DNA of 64,000 nt from Styela clava (taxonomy: Eukaryota; Chordata; Ascidiacea; Stolidobranchia; Styelidae): the NCBI RefSeq assembly GCF_964204865.1, contig NC_135259.1:19540974-19604973 (forward strand), read 5' to 3'. A program made the position numbers and the translations under genes. A model generated the notes under the pieces. That model ran no database searches, was not told where the DNA came from, and saw only the letters and a list, made by a program, of their open reading frames with translations. Each line of letters starts with the position of its first letter. The first letter of the stretch is position 1. Positions 11,340 through 22,978 of this stretch are shown here, piece after piece.

Positions 11340-12005
11340 GAAGGTTTTTTAGATTTGATCAACATCTGGATGCTCTCACTTTGAGTAAAAAGTTTGGCGA
11401 AGGACAAATATTGATAAGACTAGTCTTTTGGAAGACTTTGGTCAGAGCTATTCATGTCATGCCCCTTGATAGAAACTGTAAAGCGGGTAATAGTGTTACA
11501 TTTAGTCTGGTGGAAGACTGATGAAAATTTTTGTTGGACTGCCTTTATTTAAAGCAGACCCAAAATTAAAACGTTTGCCTCTATAGTTCACGCCTAATAA
11601 TGTGGTTGCTATTTGCGGGATACTCTCCTCGGTGATTCATGTCGAACTTCTGATGGATGCTGTAGGGTGGATGATAGTGTTACATTCAAACTGATAAAAT
11701 GTTTGATAATATTGAGAGGAGTGCTTAAAACAGTCTTAGAACTGAAAATTTAGCCTCTCTAGTCACACCCAATAATTTGGTTATTTGTGTGATGCTTTCA
11801 CTTAAACTTTGGTACCAGACAATAGACAAATATTGGTAAGGCTGGTAATGAAAGATTTCAATTCGTGGGATTTATGTTACGCTCCTTGGGGAAAAATTGA
11901 AGTCGAATACTAGTGTTGTATTGGGTCAGATGGAACATTTGATGCGATTACAAGTAAAATTGCTTTTAAACCATACCCAAAACTAGAAAACTTTGCCTCT
12001 TGACA
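11340..12005. repeat. Three diverged tandem units just 3' of A1
   Basis: The phrase atagtgttacatttagtctg recurs in diverged form at about 11489, 11672 and 11908, and gtttgcctctatag at about 11567, 11747 and 11987. Unit length is about 180-240 bases. It begins within 10 bases of the A1 stop codon, so it probably lies in the 3' UTR or directly after it. Confidence 0.65.
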
Positions 12006-12109
12006 AAGTACAAATCATGTATTTGTAACCTGTGGCTCTTATTTGTAGGTAATGAATATCTAACCCATGAATTGAGCAATTGCAAATCCTATATCGATGA
12101 AAAAATACC

Positions 12110-12345
12110 GGGGCTCCCGAAGTATGCGAACCAAGATGGCGGACATCGGAATGTAATATGTGTACTAGGTTGGGGTTAGGCCATAATTTTAGGTATGAAT
12201 ACTATGGGAGGCTCTTGGCTAGTCTTCGAACTGATAATAGGACTAATATAAGGAAAATTGGAAAAAAATTATCGCCCAACCCTAACCTGTTACCCATGTT
12301 ACGTTCCGATGTCCGCCATCTTGGTTCGCATACTTCGGGAGCACC
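12110..12345. mobile_element. GG-ended MITE family A, complete, perfect 8-bp TSD
   Basis: Starts GGGGCTCCCGAAGTATGCG, ends GCATACTTCGGGAGCACC, and is flanked by AAAATACC on both sides (12102-12109, 12346-12353). 236 bp, long palindromic ends with aaccaagatggcggacatcg, no coding. Confidence 0.9.
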
Positions 12346-13984
12346 AAAATACCAAATTTTTACTTTCTTTGACTCTAATCCCTCGCATAACTAATTTTTT
12401 GCCTCCACTCCACTGCAGGAAATTTTGTTATGTCGCATTATTTGAGAACCATTGAATAGTGTATTTAGGATAGGCACATAGTGTTTGCAGCGAGACAAAT
12501 TCTGACTGAAAAGTTTGGTCAATCAATCCTTTTTTGGGTAAAAATTTGATGTGAATTTCAGCTCATGGTTAACTTAGAAGTTCAGAAATAACTTTTTAAT
12601 TTTCAAATAAAAATGCTAGATTTTGTCTCAGTATATGAAGAACTTACAATCTCTAGTTTTATTTCATGGAATATTTTACATTTTTATTTTCATTTATTTT
12701 TTTTTGTCAATAATGAAATTCTTAATCCAATGGAATAGAATCTGAAACTCCTATGTACAAGTTATATTGTACTTATGGTAATAAATAGCTCATATTCAAT
12801 GCACAGCAAAATCATGATAGTTTTTAGAGGTGTTATCTACTATAAACAAGGGCCTTGAAAACATACATTAATGCAAGAGGATCGAACTATTTTTTTTTGA
12901 GAACTGGAATTTCATTCTAAAAGAGGTTCTAGACCAGCGGTTCTTATCCGGGGACAAAGAGTGGTTCGATGGGGCCACAATGCTCGGCGCTAAACCGATT
13001 TTACTTTTTTTCTCCCCGATCTTCCTAGTTTCATTGCTTAATGAGGTTATTTCACAGGGTGTTTTTACTTTGTTGAGCTTGAATTGTGTAAACATTATGG
13101 TATTTGGAATCTACCAATCGGAATAACACTATAAATAACAACTTTCATTTTCTATGTTTTGAATTTGAATCTGTTCATGTATATCCATCTCAACTAGGTA
13201 AAGATCATTGCCAGCAACAGTACTATGTTAAATCATGAGGGAAAGTTCTGCCAATATTTTAATATTTCCCAGCAAACCCAGGATATTTATCTTCATTCTG
13301 TGCAAGGCCCCAGACAAATGGACACAACTAACTAGCTACTATTATTTCGAAAACCCTATTTTTTTGTTCAGCATTACCCAACTAATTATTACTCTCTGGA
13401 TGTGATGGTAGGTGTAGAATTAGATTTTTGATCACCTATTTTTGTGATGTGCAACGAACCGATCATGTTCACAAATAAATGCCAAATTTCATTTTCTATT
13501 TTTTGAACTTGAATCTTTTCATATATAGGCACCTCAACTAGGCACAGAACTTGGCTATTACTGTAACCCATTGCCATGGGTTTCAGTGCTAAAAAGCTTT
13601 ACCCGTTAGAAATTTCCTCCATTGAATATATTCCACTCAGACAAAATTTAATATATTGAAGGGTTTACGATCTTAAAAGTTGGCAGTATAATAATGCTAT
13701 ATCTGGATACATCTGCTTGCAATGTTTAATTATTAAGCGTTGAAATGCATATTATTCATTTCAGTTACAGCATTGGATCAATATCTCATTGAGCCATTGT
13801 ACATCAGCTATCGGTGATTCTTTTAATTTGAACTAATTAATTTTATTTTTTTTATAATTTCATTCCCTAATTGAACTTCACTGAAATACTTGAAAAAAGC
13901 ATGGTTTTGTTCGTCCACATTTTTTTAATTTACAATAAGAAACACAATTCATTTTATGAAATAGTTCGCCATTATATGAACTTA

Positions 13985-14285
13985 TTACTTATCGATTTTA
14001 ATCGGTAAGTATGTTGATAGGTATTTGTCTGTCTGTGTATATGTCTGTTAGATGCACGCGATATCTCACGAAAGTGAGATTGAATCTGCTCCAGATTCTG
14101 CATGTGCATTCATCATATCTCGGACCGAAAGCCATTGATTTTGGGCGAATTATGTCGTATAATTAGCGAGTTATTAATTAATTAGTGATGGGACACAAGG
14201 TGTCACTATGGAATAAGAGCGCTGTTTTGGGGGATCACCAAACTTTCGATCGATAAGTCTTTGGTCTCTGACCGATATTTTCGTT
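13985..14285 (-). repeat. Family C dispersed repeat, copy 2 (inverse)
   Basis: Inverse of the 9716 and 39957 copies: ggtatttgtctgtctgtgta near the start, ctctgaccgatattttcg at the end. The middle block with gtcccatcactaatta and its inverse is well conserved. Confidence 0.75.
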
Positions 14286-14316
14286 TTATTCTCAATGAAA
14301 TATTGTTTTTCTACTC

Positions 14317-14662
14317 TCTGTTCTGTTTAAGTATTTTGTATTCTGGAATGCAATTCTAACTAAGATAGTCTCAAAACTAATTGAATATATCAAATCTGAG
14401 GGAAATTCATTATTTTCAACATAGCAAAGAGTGTATATATAAGAAAATGTTGAGACAGGGATATTTTTTTCACATATTTATGTTTTAATCATGGCATCTA
14501 TTTGTATCTGATTTTCCGACCTCTGTTCTGTTCAAGTATTTTGTAATTTGGAATGCAATTGTCGACCAGATAGTCTTAAAGCTATCCAGTATTCAAATCC
14601 GTAACTCATTTAATAATTCTACCATACCAAAATATGATGTGTAAGGAAATGTTGAGGTGGGA
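14317..14662. repeat. Two-unit tandem duplication, period about 200
   Basis: ctctgttctgtttaagtatt...ggaatgcaatt...agatagtct and the trailing aaggaaatgttgag-like text occur twice (about 14317-14460 and 14519-14662), diverged. Confidence 0.65.
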
Positions 14663-15131
14663 TAGTTTATTCCTGATATTTTTTTTCCAACATGGCATCC
14701 ATTTGGCTCATAATGGGTAGTGGGTACTATAATAACAACAAGCATTTTTTATGTTATACTATCTTACCCTTCTAACGCAAGGTGACGTATTTTGCTATGA
14801 GCAAGACCCTGTATTAAATAAAGGTGTGACCCGCGTTTCACTCAGTTATTTGTATTTGGCCCTAATGTATTAAAGGGTGCACACCCCTGATTTAACTAGG
14901 CCACTGCGCCCACAGATTACATTTCCTAAATTGATTCTAATAGAAATAAAATTGTCAGCTGTTCATTTGTGTAAAATGCTTTTTTCCGTCTTTTTTCTTT
15001 TTTACAGACTTGTATACTGTATCTCTTCTTATCTTTTTTTTCCAATGTCATAATACATGCTTTTCTTGTTTTTATATTAAGGCATAAAATAGGTTTTAGT
15101 TTAATTAGGCCTAAAAAATCTGCATCCAGGG

Positions 15132-18100
15132 ATGCCACATTTTATCTGTGTTAGATTCCAAGTTGATGGGCGAATTGTTGTTGTCCATGAATCTTGGTTG
15201 GTTGGTGAAGCCCATTGCAGATGGCCTCAATCTGGCAACATTGAAGAAATGGTGAAATCAGCAACCAAGCCAAAATCTGAATGGGGAGTTTGGGAAACAG
15301 ATATATTGGGAGGAGACGGTGAGTAAAATTGATATTTATGAAGTCAAGTCATTTGTATCAGCACTCCAAAGACTGGAAAGATAAAGTGACTTATATAGAT
15401 AGATATTGTTAGAAATTAAGGCTCAGAACCTGAGACAGAATCAAAGTCAATTTAAGGCCTTCAAGAGTCTGAGGAAGTAAAATTACTGGAATCAGATTTT
15501 TTTTTCATTTTATTCTCGTTTTTCCCCATTTTTCGTCCACATCAGTTTTCTCTTTATACTGTTTACCAAGTTTGATGTTCTCATTTGCTTGTCGAAAAAA
15601 TGCGAGCAATCAAATAGGGAGCGAAAGAAATTTTGAAGAGCATATGTCTGTTACAAGAGAAAACGCGATCTCTCACACCATGGGTATAAATTTAATACTC
15701 AAAATTTAGTACTCGAAAATACGAAAATGGTTACAATGTGCCAAATATGCTTATACCGAATCTTGCCGTCAGATCTTTGAACTTGAATACTGTGGATTTG
15801 AATCCTCTGGAATCAATATTCTAAATTGCCCATCTTCATTCACACAGAAACCCAGTTTGTAGTTATGCCTATTGATTATGTTCTCAGATGACTTTGGCCC
15901 AAACAATATGTCTCCAACTCACCCAGCGTATAATAAATTATATCGGCAGTGCCGAAACAAAAGATTCTGATTCTTTGAAAATTATAAAAAGCTATGTATC
16001 TTAGCTACCTTATGCCTGGTTATCTAAAAGAAGCCTTGTTCTGACTCTGAGTGAAGAGTGCGAAACCGCCATTTAAATATAAGATTACGTCTATGCCTGT
16101 TTTCAGATTACTATGAGACCTTAATTAATGTACATCTGCTGCTCTGAACACATCTTCAGATATTTTATCATATTAGTTATGTTTAACACAATAATGATAA
16201 TCAGGACACACTTAGCAAATCAAAGCGGCGCAGACTTTGGGAACCACTGGCATAGAATAAGGATAAGTAGTTAAGAGTCGCAGAAAACGAATTTCTAGTT
16301 ACATCTAACTTCTGACACATGATTTCTTTTGTTTTCAGATGATTACGAAACCTGCGCAAGAAGAGCCTACAGTACTCAACAATCATGGGGACTCCATCAT
16401 AAAGTTGGGGGTAGCGGTGGCGGAGGTTATGTGCCAGATAAAGACCTAATTGCCGCCATCCCTGTCCCAACCTCACTAACCCCTCAGCCCGTGCAGGCGA
16501 ACATTAGGTACGCAGTGGATTATATCAATGAGCTAGGGCGAAGGTAGGCAAAAGTGAAATGGGAACAAAAAAAATGGTTTCTTAATTCACAGGAAATTTG
16601 TCTGATCTTGTTTTGCCAATTTGACTTTAATTTTTGAAGATTTTTTAAAGATTTTTTTTTGTTTTTATTACCGTGTTTTCCTGAAAATTAGACTTTGCCC
16701 GAATTTTAAAATTGATTTTAATATAAGCCCTCCACCTTTCAAATAAGACCTAGTCCATAGGTCGAAAATAAAAACGTGTTAATTAAAAGTAAATGAATAT
16801 TGGTTTTCGTATTTTGTATATCTGAAAATCTCATGATTCTTTACTTTGTTATTCTGTTTTTGATAAATGAAAATAAAAGACATCTTTTTCAAATAAGCTT
16901 TAGTGTTATTTTACGAAAAAATATTGAATAAGACCCTGTCTTGTTTTCGGGGAAATATGGTAGTTCAATAACATTGCACAATTTTGGTGTACAAGTTGAT
17001 TTTTTTTGTGAGTTGCATTAACTTTAATTTTTAAAGATACTTTTGAAATTTTTTTTATTATTTGATTAATGTGTAGAATTTGAGTATATAAATTATTTTT
17101 ATTGTGAGTTGCATTTGTTAACTTGTTATACAGTATGTCCATAAAGTCTTAATTTATTTTAAATTGCAAAGGAAATTCATGGATACTATATATTGTTTCG
17201 GCCCTCACAGTCACAGATGTATTGAATGAAGTAAAATTAATTAAACAACTACTTTGGCATCCTTTAATCTTTAAATAACGCTACATTTGCTTTGTAATTT
17301 GCATGAAATTTGCTGGATATTTTTTTCAATTCTGCGGTGGCATGTACAAAATTTTACCATTTGTTGATTGTTTAATTTGTTTTTTTAAGAATTTTAAGAG
17401 AAGTTTGCCTTCTTTGCTTGGACAATTTAGACTGGTTTAAAATTCCATCTTTCTCATTCTGTATCGCCTGTATGGTCTATATCAGGCGAATTGCAGCTTG
17501 GGTTCTATAAACAGTTATTTAACCATAGTTTTTCATATCGAGTTTTAAGCCTACTGCCCAGCAACAAAGTCTATTGTGTGTAACTGGTCTACTGAGGAAA
17601 GTTATTGCCCATCCCAACCCCATTCATTGCCTAAAATAGGAGAAACATTTGAACCTGTTTATAATTTTTCAATCACAACTCGATAAGGATTTATAGCAGA
17701 AATTTTTGTACCCAAGAAAATTTAAAAATATTTTGCTCAAAACAATGTTATGCACACTTGCTCAGAAATGGGGGATGGGTAGGTGAGCTCACAAAATATT
17801 TTGTGATTTAAACTTCAGTGACTCACTCTATTAAAATCCGACGCTCCAGAAGTGTGTGTACCAATATGGAGGTACTAATTTGTTCGCCTACTTTACATCG
17901 ATTTGTAAAAAGGGACTGAAACCCAAGGGCAGGAGGTATATTCACTTGGCTAACACAGACAGTCCCGGCCTCGTAATAGAACTAAAACAAGGAAAATCGG
18001 AATAGATCATGGCCTAATCCTAACCTGGTACACACACTTCGGGAGTCCCATTTTTTGTGACCTAAACTTCAGTAAAAGTTTTGGTCACTCTCCAGAAATT

Positions 18101-21100
18101 CCTATTTTATATTGTCTGTGTTGTGCACACACACTTCGGGAGTCCCATTTTTGTGACTTAAACTTCAATAAAAGTTTTAGTCACTCTCCAGTGATTCCTA
18201 TTTTATATTTTCTGCATTGTGCATCACACAGATTCAAGTATTACACTACTATTATAAATCTGGCATCCCTCTTTTTTGTAACAGGAATTCACATGAAGTC
18301 GCACGTGAAACTCCACCAACAACAACGACTCCAACCACCACCACGACTGCTAAAAAAAGAAAAGCACCAAATGAAAACGCTGAAGTCAAAGCGACGCTTG
18401 ATAGACTAGAAGAATCAATTTCTACAATAAATAAAAACATTTCACTCCGATTAAAAAATATTGAAGATAAATTGAAGCCTATTTTACAAGCTGTAAGTAC
18501 AATACTGAATACTTTGGACAGGACAGGATTTACATATTTATGCAGGAGGATAGGAAAACCAATAAAACGGCCTAATCTTATGGTGAACAACGGCTTTACC
18601 TGTCCATGGCAGGTATGGGGTTAGTCAGGCAGTTACCGGTTTTCACAAACATGGTGACTTGAGCATGAATTGGTGTTGGAGGAAGCCGTAACTGACCAGC
18701 AGTTTTGTGAACCGCCCAATGGTGAGAATTCCATGACAATTAGAAGTACAGTGGCGAGCATATTCGTAACACTTAACATGTCACGCCACATCGCATTGTG
18801 CCCCTCTGCTCGTCTATAGACTACCTAGGTTTGCTTTTAACATGTCCCCATCAGTTTTTTCTTTCCCCATGTTTTCCTATATCATAATAAAGAGTCAAAC
18901 GAAAAAATAAATTCATTACGTTAGAGAATTAAATCGCATTCAGTTTATTGTAAATCAATACATTTATCCCAAAAATGGTACCAACTAATAAAACTAAGGT
19001 AAGGAAAATCGGAATAAAATTACGGCCTAACCCCAACCTGGTACACACACTACTAGAGTACTCATTATCTTTTTATTTCCTTCAGGAACTTCTCAGTTCA
19101 GTTCCATAATACTGAAAGTTTGGAAACCTCTTCTTTAAATAATACACACAATGCCATATATGCATATATTTTCGGCATTAGAGCCATACATGTTTGTGCG
19201 GGAAAGATGAGTTAATGTAGTGTTTATTGTGTACTGTTCTGGTGTAAGTAAACTAAAGGTTATGGGTCAGATTGGGAGAGGAAAGGGTGCTCCCGAAGTA
19301 TGCGAACCAAGATGGCGGACATCGGAACGTGACATGGGTAACAGGTTAGGGTTAGGCGATAATTTTTTTACAATTTTTCTTATTTTAGTCCTATTATTAG
19401 TTCGAAGACTAGCCAAGAGCCTCCCGTAGTATTTATACCTAAAATTATGGCCTAACCCTAACCTAGTACACATATTACATTCCGATGTCCGCCATCTTGG
19501 TTCGCATACTTCGGGAGCCCTGAGGAAAGTGATAAGCAGGATTTGCAGGAATATTCTATGGATCTTATCTTCACATCTGGTTACTAATTTAAATCTGGCA
19601 TGAGTTCAACCTTTATGCTAATCATGTTTTATTCTTCACAGAAGCCTCTCCCCCAAAACGCCCTCCAAAAAAAAATGCTGAATTTTGAAAATTTAATCTT
19701 CTGTAATCGAATTATTTTTTATTCTTCCCAGGAGCTTCTCAGTTCAGGCAGCAAAACCCCTGAATTTGAAGAAGAAGAAGAACAGGATGAGGAGGAAGAT
19801 GACGCTGAGACTCGGAATCTAACGGTTCTGAGTGCAGCAACAACGCTGGAACAATTAAACGAATGGTTGGATAATCAGGTTGGTTTGCGTGATATCTATA
19901 TCTCTTATATATATTGTCTGCTACGGTGACCGTACATTTAAACCCATGTACATTTGAACCCATGCGTATATCCACGGGTTCAATCTATATGCGGGTGCTA
20001 AAACCCATGGGTTAGGGTTAGTATGGGTTTAACTATCCGTGAAACAAAAAAAAATCCATAGGTGCAATAGCATACAGGTGCAATTGCCATGGGTTCAAAT
20101 GTACGTGGGTTCAAATGTAATGAAACCGTCTGCTACACCAGGGCTTTCCAAACCAGCCGTTGCAAAAGGGATTTTAGGAGTCACAAAGAGTAAGTACATC
20201 GAATAGAGCACACCAATTATTTTAATCGAATGGTTGGATAATCAGATAAGATTAAGAAATACTTTAAGTTCTTATTGTCTTCTGCACTACTTCAATTCAT
20301 GGCTGTCATCCGAGCAGCTTCAAGTCTCATGCCAGCCATTTTTTACTGGTAATTTGATCTATCTGTTCTGAGTTTTAATGTTTTTGCAAATTTTAGTAAT
20401 AGCCGCACACGTTCTTGATGTGCGTCAGGCGTTTTGATTTAACATATTTTGCAAATGATTATCCTGTATTTCATTATAGTCAAGGATAATTGTTTGTAGC
20501 TGTGGCAAATAAATCTGGGATAAAACAAGTGCGCTTTGCGCTCTTAATTAATTTTGATATTTGTCTTCATTTTTGATCATAACCGAGATAATCGTGAAGA
20601 AGATTAAATTAGATTTAATTTGTTTATAAAACTATTAATCTTTCTATATTTGAAAAATTGTATGACCTCCTTTATGACCTTGGGCAAATTCTTATGAACA
20701 ATACACAATGTTCGGTACTCCCGTATTATGTGTACCAGGTTAGGGTTTAATTTTATTTCGTTTTTCCTTATTTTAGTTCTATTATGAGTTCGGGGACTGT
20801 CTGTGTTAGACAAGTGAATATACCCCCTGTCCATAGGTTTCAGTCCTTTTACACAACTTGATGTAAAGTAGGCGAACAAAATTAGTTACCTTCATATTTG
20901 TACACATACTTCTGGAGTGTCCAATGTTCTTTACAATCATGCTTATATTTTTCAGGACACATTCGCAGTATCAAAGAAGGTCACTTGTACTCATCTTCGA
21001 GCAACTGTGCGGAAATTTGTGAAAGCATGCATGACGAAAAGTGTGGCCCGGCAGTTCAGTTGGACAGGTTTCGGAAGTCGAAGACTCAAAACTAAAATTA

Positions 21101-21897
21101 GTTTCAGAGATCATAAAGTATTTAATTACCTTCTTGGTGAGTTTTTCATTCCATATTTTTATGAGAATTTGACTATAACAAGGTCTCTTATAGCAATCAC
21201 CCTATTAATTCTGAGAAAAGTTACACGCAACAACTGAAATGTCAAGAGCGAATAATTATATTAACTATTATTGGTGCATCTCGCCACCTTTCCCTCTCAT
21301 TAGTAAATACGATTTTGTGTCTTAATTATTTTATCAAATTACTAATTCTTCCAGCCATAACTACTATAAAAATAAATTAATGAATTTCTAATTTAATTAT
21401 CAGTTAGATTAGATAAAATCAGACAGATAATTAATAATGAGTCTATCAGTCTTATCAAATTCCCTGAAAGCTATACAGAACTGGGTACTCCCGAAGTATG
21501 TGTACCAGGTTAGGGCCTAATTTTATTCCGATTTTCCTTATATTATTACAAGTTCGGGGACTGTCTTTGTTACCCAAGTGCCAAGGCACTTCTGTCCCTT
21601 TACACAACCTAATGTAGATGAGGTGAACAAAAATAGTTACCTCCATATTGGTACACACACTCCTGGAGGACCCAGAATTGATAGTATTATCATTCTTAGC
21701 ACCCCCCTTGACTTCTAATCATCATATTTTTTTTTAATTTCCTCATTCTAGATGTTCTTCATGACACACCGCATCGCCACGCATCACGAGCTGAAATTGC
21801 AGATTCGATTAAAAAAGTACTAACGGGAGTGGGGGATTGGGACGGCGGCCGAACTGCCAGATTCTCATCATTTCCTTCCATTGCTTTCTTCCCTTGA
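15132..21897 (+). CDS. A2: DUF4806-like protein of five-gene array, 357 aa
   Basis: Exons 15132-15318, 16339-16543, 18285-18492, 19732-19878, 20956-21136, 21752-21897 (TGA); same phases as A1. The N-terminal module differs from A1 at only a few positions (MPHFICVRF). Exon 2 is the long form: a glycine run (GGSGGGG), a proline-rich stretch and the 12-residue YAVDYINELGRR end. Exon 3 has Thr-rich sequence, then AKKRKAPNENAE and a helix (LDRLEESISTINKNISLRL). Exon 4 is unlike the other copies: a strongly acidic EEEEEQDEEEDDAE tract before LEQLNEWLDNQ. Exons 5-6 hold LRATVRKF, FSWTGFGSRRLKTK, FRDHKVFNYLL, IADSIKKVL and -IAFFP. Subtype L. Longest introns of the array, filled with MITEs and with broken copies of exon 4. 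DUF4806 assignment by pattern only; role unknown. AATAAA at about 22238 is a possible poly(A) signal. Confidence 0.88.
16671..16960. mobile_element. TA-flanked MITE family E, copy 1 (A2 intron 2)
   Basis: Ends ccgtgttttcctgaaaatta and gttttcggggaaatatgg form an imperfect terminal inverted repeat flanked by TA on both sides. Internal text (ttcgtattttgtatat, tttttgataaatgaaaat) matches the copy at 54076. Confidence 0.7.
17840..18049 (-). mobile_element. GG-ended MITE family B in A2 intron 2
   Basis: Inverse orientation: gacgctccagaagtgtgtgt at the left, gtacacacacttcgggagtcc at the right; internal gacagtcccggcctcg and ggcctaatcctaacc. No clear TSD. Confidence 0.8.
18031..18224. repeat. Two-unit tandem duplication, period 97
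   Basis: cacacacttcgggagtccc followed by tgtgac...aacttca and tcactctccag...ttcctattttat occurs at 18031 and again at 18128. The unit contains the MITE B right end plus its flank, and stops about 60 bases before exon 3 of A2. Confidence 0.85.
18630..18820 (-). mobile_element. tRNA-derived SINE, degenerate copy
   Basis: Reading the - strand: a head related to tgtggcg...gtgctaagcg, then a body with ggttacggcttcctccaacacc-like text and the inverse of ggttagtcaggcagttacc. Much decayed. Confidence 0.5.
18977..19062 (-). mobile_element. Family B MITE fragment
   Basis: Only one end remains: aaggaaaatcggaataaaat, tacggcctaaccccaacc, then ggtacacacac and a terminal tagagtact. Confidence 0.65.
19286..19521. 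mobile_element. GG-ended MITE family A in A2 intron 3, perfect 8-bp TSD
   Basis: Starts GGTGCTCCCGAAGTATGCG, ends GCATACTTCGGGAGCCCT; GAGGAAAG on both flanks (19278-19285, 19522-19529). Same family and length as 12110-12345. Confidence 0.9.
19925..20127. mobile_element. MITE with perfect 9-bp TSD in A2 intron 4
   Basis: Terminal inverted repeats of about 40 bases (left has tacatttaaacccatgtac, right the inverse gtacgtgggttcaaatgta). Flanked by GTCTGCTAC at 19916-19924 and 20128-20136. A 9-bp duplication and GG-type ends fit Mutator-like or Merlin-like elements; class is inference. Confidence 0.85.
20212..20250 (+). pseudogene. Duplicated 3' end of A2 exon 4
   Basis: tcgaatggttggataatcag repeats the end of A2 exon 4 (EWLDNQ) about 370 bases downstream. 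The donor is changed (ataaga after CAG in place of gttggt), so it is a dead partial copy. Confidence 0.75.
20714..20921 (+). mobile_element. GG-ended MITE family B in A2 intron 4, perfect 8-bp TSD
   Basis: Starts GGTACTCCCG, ends TCTGGAGTGTCC, flanked by CAATGTTC on both sides (20706-20713 and 20922-20929). This copy fixes the family B borders and TSD length. Confidence 0.9.
21484..21672 (+). mobile_element. GG-ended MITE family B in A2 intron 5
   Basis: Starts GGTACTCCCGAAGTATG, ends CTCCTGGAGGACC; flanks cagaactg and cagaattg match at 7 of 8 bases. Confidence 0.88.
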
Positions 21898-22709
21898 AAT
21901 GGAGGCTTTAAGGTGAAGCATTTATATTTGTAGTTAATTTTTTTTGTTGTTCATACTGTGAGAATTATTGTAAAAATAAGCCCAAATTGGAGCTGCCAGA
22001 AGGACGTTTTGGGTCAAATTATTGCAAAAAATGCAAATTTAATTGCTCAGAACAGGGGCTCACCCCACAGGTGGAGGGTGTGGTAGTCTTGCAAGTCGGA
22101 TCCCCCCCTTTTCGAAATGTAAAAAAAGGCATTTTTTTGTTTTCATGCATGCCAATTTTTTATAGCTTGAAATGCTTTATAGAAATTTATCCTGAATTTA
22201 TTATTCTTAATGTGCTTGTAGTTCTTATTCATCATACAATAAAATTTATTTAAGCTTACAATTGTTATTACTATAAAATTGGGTGAAACTTTGTATTGTT
22301 ATTTACTCTAAAATCGTACGAAGTTTTTTTTGGGCACCGGTATAAAATGTTATGCACACAATGTGCATAGAAATGAGGTATATTGGTATAATTTTGTCTT
22401 CATTTTTGGACAGATGATCATCTGCGCAGCTGTGGAGAAAACTTCAAGTACTCGGCGGCAATTCGTTCTGATCTTAAATGTGGAAAGAACTTTGAATGAA
22501 AAGTTTTCAACCTCGCTGTGTGTCTTCTTAAGCCACCTGGGGGTACCTTGAAGAATGACTAAGCATATGCTGCTTTTACAGACTTCCAATATTTGCCATA
22601 TTTAATTCTCTATCATGTTTTGTTCAATTTTATCATGAATTCTGCGATTTTATATAAGATTTGTGAACATTTGAGTGTTAAAATTGTTTTACTCTTTGAT
22701 CTTTTAATG

Positions 22710-22978
22710 CAGTGGTTTCCAACCTCCTTCCGGATGAGTTTAAGCACTCACGGACTTATTGTTTGTCATTCCGGTAGTATTTATAGTGATATTATGATTG
22801 GTAGATTTCAAATCTCATTATGTTCAAACAATTCATGCCCAACAAAGTGAAAACACTCTGTGAAATAACCTTATCAAGCAATGAAACTAGGAAGAACGGG
22901 TAGGTTCCATGTAAATGGAAAAGTAAAATCAGTTTGACCCCCTTCCAACTGCTCTGGGCCTCTGGTTGGGAATCGCTG
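22710..22978. mobile_element. hAT-like family H MITE
   Basis: Starts CAGTGGTTTCCAACC and ends GGTTGGGAATCGCTG. Internal tatgttcaaacaattcatgc and aagcaatgaaactagg are shared with 9558 and partly with 24531. Flanking duplication is worn (ttttaatg, ccttgatg). Confidence 0.7.

Larger units (their letters stand above)
12346..15131. other. Intergenic A1-A2, repeat-rich
   Basis: No gene. Holds a direct repeat (13142-13200 and 13486-13550, sharing tttcattttctat and acctcaactagg-like text), family C copy 2, a tandem duplication at 14317-14662, and a hAT right-end fragment (ggtgcacacccctg) near 14877-14891. Confidence 0.6.

Noticed and set aside
18252..18590. Antisense open frame over A2 exon 3
   Set aside because: It is the mirror of the Thr/Lys-rich exon; valine and serine runs come from reverse reading of low-complexity codons. 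The same occurs opposite A4 exon 3 (34683-34934).
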